This document shows, one piece after another, positions 10,757-22,600 of a stretch of DNA of 64,000 nt. Position numbers and translations under genes: made by a program. A model generated the notes under the pieces. The model saw only the letters and a program-made list of their open reading frames with translations. It made no database searches and was not told the origin of the DNA. How positions within the stretch are numbered: the stretch's first letter is position 1; each line of letters starts with the position of its first letter. The stretch is from Albugo candida (taxonomy: Eukaryota > Oomycota > Peronosporomycetes > Albuginales > Albuginaceae), in the NCBI GenBank assembly GCA_905220665.1, contig CAJNAR010000004.1, positions 248,001 through 312,000 on the forward strand. Direction: 5' to 3'.

Positions 10757-11900
10757 TCATCTACTTGCGGCTTCATGAGCTCTTGAAAGGGCCAAGTCGA
10801 AATGCTCTTGACAAACGCACGTGTGTCCATGACGGACAGCTAATAAAGCAGCCTCATTGACCAGATTTGCTAATTCTGCACCGCTTTGTTGCCCCATGAT
10901 CCCGCAATTTTCAGCGACACGATTTAGATCAACATCATCGCCCAGTTTCACACGTCGTGTATGGAGCTTCAGAATGTCCAAACGTCCTTTGTGGTCTGGT
11001 AGACCGACGTATACATGGCGATCAAATCGTCCAGGACGACATAATGCTGGATCGAGTACTTGAGGACGATTTGTAGCTGCAATCACAATAACGCTATTGG
11101 ATTCACTTCCTGCAAATCCGTCCATTTCTGTCAATAGCTGATTCAATGTTTGCTCGCGCTCATCGTTTGAGTTAATTCCCCCTCGAGCTTTCGCCAACGC
11201 GTCGATTTCATCGATAAAGATGATACAACGGTCGTAAGATGCCGCTTGAGTGAACAGATCTCTGACTCTTGCTGCACCTCGTCCAACCAGCATTTCAACA
11301 AAATCCGAAGCGGAGCAGAACAAGAATGCGACGTTTGCTTCTGCCGCCAATGCTCGAGCCAACAGCGTTTTCCCAGTTCCAGATGGTCCACAAAGTAAGA
11401 TTCCTTTGGGCACTCGTGCTCCAATTGCTCGATATCGGTCAGGATTATGCAAAAAATCGACGATTTCTTCCAACTCTTTGCGTGCGCTATCAATTCCTCC
11501 AACATCTTGGAAGCTGACACTCTGTTGCGTGATGTCATTTTGCTCCTCATTGGCTTTACTTTCGCCTATATCAACGCCCAATAGTGTGCGGTTTTTAAAA
11601 GTTTTCCAGAAGGCCCACCATTTGGAGCTGTTTCGATTCAAAAAGCGTTTGTCTCGTCCATTTTTTCCAACGCCATCAGAACCCGTTCCAGGAAGAATTG
11701 TCTTGAGCATGCGATAGGTAAAGATAAGGTATCTAGGTGGAGATGGTGAGAGGTTTTGTCAGCTTTCGACACCTAATTTGGACTCACAGAAAAGGAAAAA
11801 GCGCCAGTAAAATCGATCCTAATCGCTTCGGTGTAGGCCGAAATACTTCAAAGGAAATGTTGGACTGCAACATCAACTTATAGAGGCTCCATGGATTCAT
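10757..11900 (-). CDS. FtsH/YME1-like AAA ATPase without peptidase domain
   Basis: Two exons, 11900-11788 and 11732-10757, with a 55-nt intron (GTGAGT...CTAG), give 362 residues. The splice restores a hydrophobic span ([16 protein letters not shown]) near residue 30, so the protein is probably membrane-anchored. The AAA module is complete and FtsH-type: Walker A GPSGTGKT, pore loop FVEMLVG, Walker B IIFIDEID, the second region of homology with CRPGRFDR arginine fingers, and the sensor-2 helix [12 protein letters not shown]. The protein stops about 20 residues after the AAA lid, where an M41 protease with HExxH would normally begin. Only 88 bp separate this stop from the convergent WD40 stop, so no room remains for a missing exon. 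Probably an unfoldase or assembly factor of mitochondria or another organelle; location is inferred only. Confidence 0.85.
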
Positions 11901-12817
11901 TTGTGCGGGGATAAGAACTCTACAATATGATAGTGGTGTGCATCAAAGATTGATTTTTAGAATGAAACGATGCACGTACTTGTATGCAGGCTGCAAGGAT
12001 GAGTCTATGGGTTTCACACATATGAATGTGGGTGCCATCCATACGTGCTGGATCTTTTGTGCAGCGATATGGTGAATGAACGTGCTTAGATGCTGCGTAG
12101 GTAATGATCCGGCGTTAGGACGTGAAAGAAGCGATTTTGACGCAATTTTGGATGAAGCGATGGATTTCAGCAATGTCGTCAGATGATTAAATGCTTTTCT
12201 TGAAAGGAGGAAAAGCGCGATGAAATATAGCGTTCGCCGGGCAACTTGATAATGTGTCATTATTGTGTTCCAACGAGCGTATCCGTTCCTAATAGCTACG
12301 CTAATACCGGTTTTATCAGCAGTAGCGAAATCGATTCGAAGTTTGTGCGAGTTGAATTCACAACGAATCCTTGACCTAAATCTCTGCGCAACGGATGGGT
12401 GAATCGTTACTATAGTAGCGATGCTGTACTGGTAAGAAGTGGTACAAAATAGCTTGCTGTTATGATCCAAAAATCAAAAGGAAGCTGGTGTAAACACGGC
12501 AAGATCTTGCTCAGTACCGCTATGAATAAATCACGTAGTTGCTAAAGTACTTCAGCGTTCTTCGACGCTATGGAAGCTAACAAACTTCAAAGGCAACGCT
12601 TCTGCAATTCCACCGAACGACAAATTCGGGATTGCTCTTCCATTCCTTTTCCAGGCTTCCCAGTTAGCGTTAAAAGGATCCGTGTATACTCACTTCCATC
12701 ATCTTTGATAAATTCCCACAGAGTCTCTCTTCGTATCGTCTATATATATCTGCCTTGATCACCTCTCCAACCCGTTCGACCATTCGACAAGAGCCACTCG
12801 AGCGTTAAATTTTCCCA
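11901..12817. other. Intergenic stretch, no supported gene
   Basis: Divergent promoter region of the AAA gene (minus) and the small gene starting at 12818 (plus). A minus-strand 175-codon open frame at 12470-11943 has no early ATG and no recognisable domain. A second, plus-strand frame at 12570-12758 is short and Arg/Ser-rich. I treat both as chance. Confidence 0.5.
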
Positions 12818-13483
12818 ATGGAGCGTCTGACCCAAACGCAAACCGTGACGGAAGAGCAAATTTTCTGCGATCTGATCGATGATATTTCGTGCTTTGACCA
12901 AGCTTTGGCCCATCAGAGTGTTACTCAAGGTTTAGGCTCTCTTCCCAATGCCGCTTTGTTGCCATTTTTGAAAGACCGAACGTCCCGAGCTTCCAATTCG
13001 CAAACACTTTCAACCGTTTGGAATTTTCTTTCCGATTGGGTTCGAGCTCAGGTGATGGATTAGTAGGCTTCGTTATCATTCCAACTATGCACTGAGCACG
13101 TAATTTAGTAGTTAGCCATGGATGCGCCAGCCTCGATTCCAGGCTTTGGCACAATTACGCAACAATCTGAAGAAGTATTATTGTTTGAACCCGATCCGAC
13201 ATTCTTAGACAGGCATGCTTTAAAAGTTGAAAGAGATTTTCCTTTTCTTGAAGGGACCAAAAAATCGCCAAACATTTCGTTCGAGGACCAAAGAGAGTAT
13301 GATGCAGATTTGTTTTTGTTCAATTTTGTTGAAATGGCTGCATGTTGTGCTTCCGACTCTGGTGGACAAGCAAAAGCCTGGTTAGATGTATTACTACAGA
13401 CATTGGGTTTTGCGTTGAGAAATCATGACAAGGTAGACGATCTACTATGCGAATATACTTTCTCATTGATTTCTGTCAAATAG
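12818..13483 (+). CDS. Unrecognised 201-residue protein, two exons
   Basis: Exons 12818-13051 and 13112-13483, joined by a 60-nt intron with donor CAG/GTGATG and acceptor TTTAGTAG. Without the splice there would be two tiny ORFs (81 and 121 codons) 54 nt apart; the junction is in phase and removes the stop. The product is acidic (FEPDPTFLDRH, EDQREYDADLFLFNFVE) with hydrophobic helices near the C-terminus (AWLDVLLQTLGFALRN). I do not recognise a family. It lies immediately upstream of, and in the same direction as, the dynein heavy chain, 137 bp from that gene's first ATG; a functional link is speculation. Confidence 0.6.
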
Positions 13484-13620
13484 ATTGAGCTGGATATCGG
13501 AAGTGGTATCATTTGTTGTGATAACAAAAAGATATCACGGCATATGAAGCAAAAAGAGGTACAAGGAATGCAAACGATCTGGTTCTATCCGTCTCCTGGT
13601 GAATATCCTTTGGCTTTTAG

Positions 13621-16600
13621 ATGCGTGATTTGGATGCTCTTCATGACGATTTGTTCACAAAGTATGTACTTGACCTCTGTCAAAAGAATTTGTCATCTGA
13701 AAGCAGGCTTTGACTAACAGCCGATAACTCTGATTGTAGAATTCGAATTCCACGTCGCCCTTCAGCATTCGATCACGTAAAACATTCAGATGCGTTGCCG
13801 ACGCGATCTCATACAAGAAAACTCAAAGATTCCGCCCCTCAGCGGACAGAATCACCTCGTCAGATAAAGCTCAACCGGAGCTTTGAAAGTGTCAGAAAAC
13901 AGCAAAATTTGTGCACACATAGCACGAGTTGTGACGAGCCATCAGGCATTTTTGTTCCTCTATTTGACAAGATGGGGCAGACGTTGTGCGTAGAACCAGA
14001 CATGCGCACGGCTATGGCTCCATCTAATAGAATAGGCTCCAATTACACGCCGACGGCTCTGCAATTATGCATGCATAGAGGTCTAACATCGGCGGGAATA
14101 TCTTTGAATAATGAATCTTTCAATCGGGGAGAGGTTCATGAGTGGTCTCAAGCGGTAATAGCTGATGAAGTTGAAGCTTCCGACAATCGATATATGAGGT
14201 ATCTGAACGAGCTGGATGAATATGATCATCTACAGTGGCAAATTCCGCCCCCTTCGTGTGACTTTATCGATTCTATTTTTCAAGCTTCAAAGAGGCACCT
14301 CAATGTATTACTTGATCACCCAAAGACTTTCAATGATCAGCTTATTTCTACATTGAGGGTGGAGCTCGCGAGAAGATACACTCGCAGCACACGAAAGGCT
14401 GTTCTCAACTACATATTACTTCGTGATACAACGAGAAAACGACTTCAAATTTATCATGGATCTCCTTCGTCGATGGTGCTTCCAAACAATTTTGTCTGGA
14501 ATAATCTGACCGGAGACGAATACGGATGCCTGTCAGATCTAAAGGCTCTGATCTCAAGCACCCCGACCAAAGCACTTACTTCAAATTTGAGGCAGACTGA
14601 ATGCATGATAAAAGATTCTACTTCACCTCGTTCGCTGATAAATCTACTATGGATACTGTCAAAACCACAAGCGTATACTGTTCTGAAGACGTCATACGCT
14701 ATGCTTGAGTCAATTCAGCTATTTGATTTACCATCATTAGAAGCACTTTCAAATTTTAACTCGTACGGCTCTCAATCGCAAGGCACACGGCCTTTGTACC
14801 TGCTTGGGTTCAAGGCGAAGCAAATTCATCACGCAGAAAAATCGAAAGAGATATTTATGAGCTTTTGGCATCATCAGGCCTCTAAATTGCTTAATGAACC
14901 GAGTCCACATGGTCCAAAATCATCTCGTTCATTTTCCGAACACGCACTTGCGTCGATGACGGTTATCATGTCGCTACAAGCTCAGAGTATCATAAGTACT
15001 TCAATTGAAGTATTTCTCCGATTTTTGAATCATTTTGACTACAAAATTGATCCAAGCGAAACAAATAGTCTCATACTGACCCCAGAGGAGCACTTATTCG
15101 AATCGCCACTGGTGGGATTTTCAGTGGAATTGAAAGTGGATGGGAATCGTGTCCGACTAAACGTCGAGCACGAAGACATAAGCGAGCATCTTGTTGAAAC
15201 TTTTCAGCTCGCAATCAAGGTCTTTCAAGACATCCCATCCTTAGAGAATCAAATCATAGGACATGATTGTCACAAGTCATCATTTACGTGGAAGACGGAC
15301 AGGATACACGATGAGCATTCCAAAGCTATCAATGAAATACGACGAGTTTGCCGAAAACATGTGATATTCCTGGATCACGTCTGCCATCAGCACACACAAA
15401 TACTTGCGCTGTACCAGGATTCAATATTACGAGAGGTTTTAGACGATCTCAAACGAGCAGCATGTGATACAAATGTGTGTCGGGAAGCGATACGCAAGTT
15501 GAATAATGCTGCAGATCGACTTTCGGAGTTGTCAAAGTCGGTTATGTTTCTGAACCTCTTTTGCTTGGACTGCAATCAAGTACAAGTGGAAATGCACAAG
15601 ACTATTTCTGAGTGGTTTCATTGTATTTCGTGTGCATATGGTGACATTACAGCTAAGAGAATTCATGCGCTGCGTGATATGTATGAAGACATTAGGAATG
15701 TACTTGCAAGTACACCAAGAAATTCGCATGAGCTGGTGGCTGCTGAGATGTACATCAGTGAGCTACAGAATTCAAAGCTGCAAGGACTTGAGGCTGCGTG
15801 TAAAGAAATTGAGACCAGACTAAGTTTTTTGATACTTGAATGCTATCAAGAACCACCTAATAGCATTCATCAGTCATACAAAGAGATGATTACTATGGAC
15901 GCACTTTCGATATACAGAGAATTGACTCGATGGCCATTCCATATCAAAAACGCAGTCGATGACGCTGAAAAAGCTTTGGCATTGGCACGAAGGAAATTGG
16001 AAGAAGCTTTCCATGATCATCGGTTGACTTTTCACCGAGAGATAACTAGGCTTGCTGGTCAAGTCACCACACTAGCAGAAGCCGCCGATTTGATTTACCC
16101 ATCAATGTATGCTATTCAAGCCTCTGCCATACAGGAGAGACTGAAGGACAATCGAGATATGCTTAAAATGCTGATGGAAGAGGAGAGAGTTCTCGGGATT
16201 CAAAGTAATTGGAGTGTCTCGCTAACAATGGATGATCTATCGAAGACCGCATCTACACAGAAGCAGATCTGGTCGACGATACGTGACTTTCAGGAACTTT
16301 CCAATCGTCTATCTCGATCGGTTCTTTCTGAACTGACTTGTGAATCCGACCAGGCGATCCTAACGAAGATGATAATAACACTCATAGAATGTAATCATTC
16401 TCCTTGTGCAGGTGAAACGGCAATCAAAAACACTATCGAGAACGCTCAACTCTTTTTGGATATCATCAAGCTAGTAAATATGCTTTTGCATCCAGCTATA
16501 GAAGACCGACACAAGCAAGAAATGACCGAATTACTTGGGATGCATTTCGATGAACTTTTGCAACTTACTCCACTCGCACTCATCCAGAACGGAGTCATGG

Positions 16601-19600
16601 ACCAAATAACTAAAGTGGGACGCATTTGCGAGTTGGCTTTGTTTGAGAAAGAGGTGGAGAGAACCCTGCAAGAAATTGCAGCCGAATGGCGAAATGCGGG
16701 CTTTATTTTCAGCACACAGCAACATGTCAGCATACGAGGTAGTTGCGATGAGATGCAAAGCATGATCTTTTCAGAATCAGATGCTAAGGATCTCGAGATT
16801 ATGATCCAGGATCATCAGATACGTCTGGAAACGATCCAGTGTCTCCGCCCTGATTCAGTCTTGAACCAGTATCGCGATGAATGGATGTCATTTTTCGAAA
16901 AGGTAAATTTTCTGGCCCATAAATTGCGTATCTGCAATCGACAGTGGCTATCGTTGCGCACACTATACTGCAAGTCATACTTCTCCGGGATCTTTAAAGA
17001 TGATGATGTCATGATATGTGCTAAATGGGAAGGTGTAAAGGCAGCATACTTGGAAACAATACATCGCATTACTCTTCATCCTCGATGCATCTTTATTGTT
17101 CCGGCTCCTCATTCTTTATACATTGACGATGGTAACAGCCTTGGCACAGAAAAGATGTCTCAAGACGACGTTGCAGTCAAGTCACGGCACTTTATCCAAG
17201 CCATTGACGAGGTGTGTTTAGAGATGGATTCTGTTCAACAGAGATTACGAATCATACTCGATCGAACGCGGGAACTATTTCCAAGATTTCATTTCCTATC
17301 TGATATATCACTGGCAGAATTGCTCTCGCATTTGTCCGTGACAAATGATCAATCTAAAGCTAGAGAATTGTCTATCTTGGAGGGAACCGTTACATCAGTA
17401 AGAAAGCACTCTAAGCAAATCAAATTATGCTTTCCAGGTGCCGATACGTTACAATTTGATGCTAAATCACACCAAATTATAGCAATAGTGAGCTCACAAG
17501 GCGAAGTTTTCTCAGTAGCATCCTCAATCACTACCAAGAATGTACCTGTGACTCAATGGCTGAAGCATCTTGAAACGTGTATGCATCGAACGATACATGC
17601 ATCTCTTCGAGCGGCGATGCACGAGATGGACGAAAAGGACTTCAAGAAGTGGTGTATGTCATGGCCGGAACAAGTTGTACTATGCACAATCTGTCATTTC
17701 TGGACTCTGCAAGGGGAAGCCGCCAATCGGGCTTTAGACACCGAGACACACAGCCAAAATGGAATTTGGACTTTCCAAAAATCCAAAAACGCTTGGAATC
17801 TTGTGGTTAAGGATTTAAACGAGAAATTACGAGCCATTTCAGATGGTATGAATTCTGCAAAGAGACCTCATCACAGAAAAGCACTGGAGGACGTGATCAT
17901 ACTTTTAAGACATCTACGAGATGTGTCAGCCAAGATATCGAATGAAGTCCAAGCCGCGGAAAGTATTGTCTGCCCTCATCTGGAGAAGAAGACAAACCGA
18001 GGAAAAAGCGAGACAGCAGTCACAGCCAAGAATATGGAGAATTTTGAGATCTCTACTTGGCTTCTGCAACCACGATATTATTATGAGGAGAATCAAGATC
18101 TCATAATTCGCATTATGCACAAAACCTCTCTGTTTTATGGTTACGAATATCTTGGAAATGATTCCATGTCATTTTCAGTCAAGCCGTTAACGCTGAGGTA
18201 CTCACTGGCACTTTTCCAAACCGCAGTTCATTTAAAAAGGAATTGCTGCTTTGAATCGGATGCAGTATCAAGTGTTGGCATTCCAACTCTAGTACATGAA
18301 CTCAGCAAATCCTGTGGCCGCTTATGGATAAAATTCTCATGCCAAGATCAAAGCATCAGGGAATACCATACGCTGCAGTACGATAAATTAATGAACTTTG
18401 CCAGGGGTGCAGCATCAACTGGGGCTTGGCTTTTGGTTGAAAACGCCCAAAGGATAGGGAACAGTAAGCACCAGATGTCTCAACTCGCTAATTTTGTACA
18501 ACTATGCGCAAAGATTAGCGAGAAACTTCTCAGTAAAAGCCCGAGCTGCGAAGCTGGAGGAACTACAATCTCCTTACGTCGAGGACTTCAAATTACCATG
18601 ATCATGAACAAACAGAAGCTATCGAACCCAACGATGGAACGAATGTTGAGCATTGTGCGATCTCATTTTCATAGCATCCAAGCAAATCTTCCTGATTTTG
18701 ACATCTTGATTGAGAGCTTGCTTGCTAAAGCTGAATTTCAATTTTCTCGAACTACAATCCTAAAGCTCTCAGCGATAATGGCGATAGTGGAGACTGATCT
18801 CCTGGAAAATGGCTCCTTTGATGAGCGTAAGCTAGGAAAGGACGGAATGACGCATGATAAACCACTTGCTTTACTCGTCCGGATTATCGCACGAGCGGTC
18901 CAGATTCAGTCCATTTTGCTGGAGAATCTCACACTCTTTCGATATCGCGATACTTCTCTCAACGCTTTTGGTACTCGTGAAAAAGAAAATAATTTGCGAG
19001 CGAATAAACATTTGGAGGAAGCAACTTCGTTAGCAGAAATCAAACAAATCATCATAAGCGAAGGCACAACAGTATCTGAAGTGCAGAAGCTAGAAAGCTT
19101 GAGTCTGGCTCGAGGTTCGTTTGAGATACTTCGTTTCAGTATCTCAGAAAGTGTCATGGAAGAAATAGCGGAACTGCTACAACAAATCCATCCTAACTTC
19201 GAACAAGAGGTTAGCAAGATCAGAAACAGTTCCTTACGGATTCCGCTTAGTGTGAGAGACCAATACACACAGGTTTCATCTCACCTTGATAAATCTTCGA
19301 GCATGAAACTTTGGCTCGATTTGATGGAGAAGGGATCATCACTGGAAGATGTAGTGACAGAGTACACTTCTACAAGCTGTGTTATTAGAGCATCAGATGC
19401 ATCACTTGCCACAAAAACTCGGCAACTCTGTGAGGTATTACAGCTCGGTCGTCTAGTGATTGTGAGTGGAAAAACACAAGCTGGCAAAAGCGGAGTCATC
19501 ATGACGCTATTGGAAGCTTGCAATACATTGCATCACATAGCTGAAAATGTTGAAGAAATCAAAGAACGAAGGCAACGTCAGGAGAAAGTAAAAGGAGCAC

Positions 19601-22600
19601 TGTGCCCCCGGCAGAAACAAATCTACAGTAATTCACTTCCATCAGCTTCGTGGAATAATGAATGGTACCAAAACAAGCTCGTTGCCTCTACGCATCAAGT
19701 TGTTATAATGCACCAAGCAACAACATGGAAGAAATTCATTGGACTTGATATATTTCTTCTTGCGGAGGATTGCGTATTAAAAGAATGTGCAGAGGAAGGC
19801 ACAATATGTCGAAATAGAGATCTGCTAGATCAGTTGATTTGGGATGCAGTGCTAAGGCATCATCGAAATGGTGTACATACCTGGCTTGTCCTTGATGGAT
19901 CGATCGATACCTCCCTATGCGAATGGTTGATAAAGTATACAGGAAGCCTGATTCAGCGATCACGTTACGAAGTATTGGATCGATTTGATACGCGAGATCC
20001 TGTATTGCCAGATTTTATTCGGGTTATCGCCGAAACTGAGAATCTATCGAATGTGAGCCCATCCATCCTTTACAGCATCGGATACGTTAGCATGTCTTTA
20101 CAAACTGAAGGTTTTGTACAGGAAGTACCCATATGGCATGATCTTTATTTTTCATGGCGACGAAATCATATAGCAAAGGGTACATTCAACTCGGAAGTAC
20201 TCGGCATGCTAGATTACTTGATGGAAGAAGTGGTGACAGAGAGCTTGAATTTCGCAGATGCAAATTTGCTGTCATCGAAGGCATATTCCGATTATTCTCG
20301 GAAGTATATTTATCGAAACTATCGAATGCTTTGCCGCATTCGTCAATTGCTCGAGTATTTTGAAATCTTCGCCAAGCATCAGTGGAAGCAATGGACAGCA
20401 CTTACGAGCCTGAAGCGGAATATCGCGATTTCGTCCTTCTTCTTGCAGGCTCTAGTATGGGGAGTTGGAAACACGTACGATAGAACAGAACAGGTGAATT
20501 TTCAGGCCTTCTTGCGTGAATTCGCGCTAAAAAGCGCGCCTAAAATGGCCGCGTCGATCAGCTCAGTCAAAAGTGTTTTACTGGATTCTTTTCTAGCGAA
20601 AGATTCCACGGGATTTATGGCTGATGAAAAGTCTGTCTACAAATTTGGCTTTATAATAGAAAGTGGAAATCTCAAATGGATGGAGTGGACACAATACTAT
20701 TTGCATTGGCTCGAATCCATTCTCAGCTCGGACTTTATAAAGTCCGACGCGCCAAACGTGTCAGATGACACATCAAATCGGATGGCTGGTGTTGTAAACT
20801 ATTGCAGAGCATTCTCCAAAGCGGTTACTGGATGCCGAGTTGTATCAAAAGAGCATTTGCAGTTTTGGCAGCTCGTCTCAAAATACAAAAAAGATGACGT
20901 TTCCTCTCTGCGTATGCCAACATCAAACGAAGTAGCAGCACTATGTATTTTAGATCAAGTAATGGATGATGGAACTCAGTACTCAGCTCTTATTTCGGGC
21001 CCAACCGGATCAGGGAAAACACGCCTCGGTCTTCAATATTTGATCACACGTGAGTTTTCACATCATTCATCAACTGAAGCATCGTTATCTTGTGAGGCTC
21101 TACATCGAAGATTCAAAAAGCTTCACGGTCAATTTCAGCATATACAATTGAGCTCAGGTAGTACCGCCGACGGTATTATGAACCAAATGCTTCCTTTCTT
21201 AAACACAAACGCCCATCATATATATCGGAAAAAGTGCATTTCTGATGGCTCGCCTGTAGTCCTCTTCTTTGATGATGTTCATTCGGTTTTACCCGACGGT
21301 GAATCGTGTCAAGGATCTCCCCATGTTCAAATGAGTATAGCGACCGAATTAGTGAGGATGATAGCTGATCAAAAAAAGCTTTTTCATCTTAGTAGTGATG
21401 GAAATTTTGAGAATGTACCTGGACTGAAGGTATTCAGCTCGAGGAGCATCAGTGATGCACAACTGGGATATCGACGCTCCACCCTCGATCGAATGTCTCA
21501 CAGATTCATTGATATCGCGATGCCCGAAATGAATGATCGAGATTTGTACGACATCTGCACCGAGATCATCTCTCATTATATTTCTTTACCGGGTACATCT
21601 CGCTTATCCGAACAAAGTCCGTTGACTGAAGATAATGGAATTGATTTAAAATTTACAATGAGAGTCGCTAAAGCAAGTGTGTGTATCTTTCAAGTCGTTT
21701 GGCCATCCTTTGGTATACTTGATTGCCGTACAACAGATGATTTTAGCTTTGAAAGCTCCATGTTATCGTCACATATTAACGAAGATGTATCTAATTCTGT
21801 CAAAGAATCCCGGCTGTCTTACCAAAGTCGCTTTGCATGCAAGAATTCTTGTCTTTTTCTCGATTCCGACTTAATTTCTCGTGTACATCGGTACCATGTT
21901 GATGACTTGTGCCAACTCGTTCGACGTGTATGCATCCAAGCGGTAAATTGTCGGAATACGATCGACATTTCTTCAAGCTGGTGTAGCGAAGTTGATAGGA
22001 TTTTTGGATATCGCTTGCTTGACGCTCAATTACGTCAGGCGCTCGTACAAAAAGCCCGCAGTGTTGCGTCCTCCTTTTTTGGCCATCTTGAAAACCAGGC
22101 CTACGTCATCGCTGATGTAGCCCATTTCATGCCACTATTAAATTCGGCTTCCGCAGAAGGCCTTCGTCAGCATTCCGTGGTGATGGCCTACGGCGTCAAC
22201 GTACTTGATATGATAGAGAAGGAGGAATCAATATGCAACAAAACAATTGTTGTTTATGATGGACGATTCAAAGGTGCGAGTCATATTCGTTGGCTTGCAT
22301 TTTTTAAGAGAATCATTTTGCAATGTGTTTCACTATATCTGTCACGGCTTCCTGAAGCTAAATCAGAACCAACTCTTCTGCTTTTCCAAGACGATGGAAG
22401 TTACGATCACCAGGCTTCTTATCAATTGATCGAATGGTTCGCTTTGGGAATGCACAGAGTACTTGAAAACTCGCTGCATCTTTATCGGGATCTCAGTCCT
22501 ATTTTCATCGATCAATTGAAAAGTTATGAGGCACTGCAGAATCAAGAGCGTGAAAACAGATCTGGCTTCATAAATACAGGCGATCCGTCCTGCCAATTTC

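Noticed and set aside
11943..12470. 175-codon minus-strand open frame upstream of the AAA gene
   Set aside because: It begins with a non-ATG codon, has no early methionine or domain, and its composition changes along its length; no splice links it to a neighbour.
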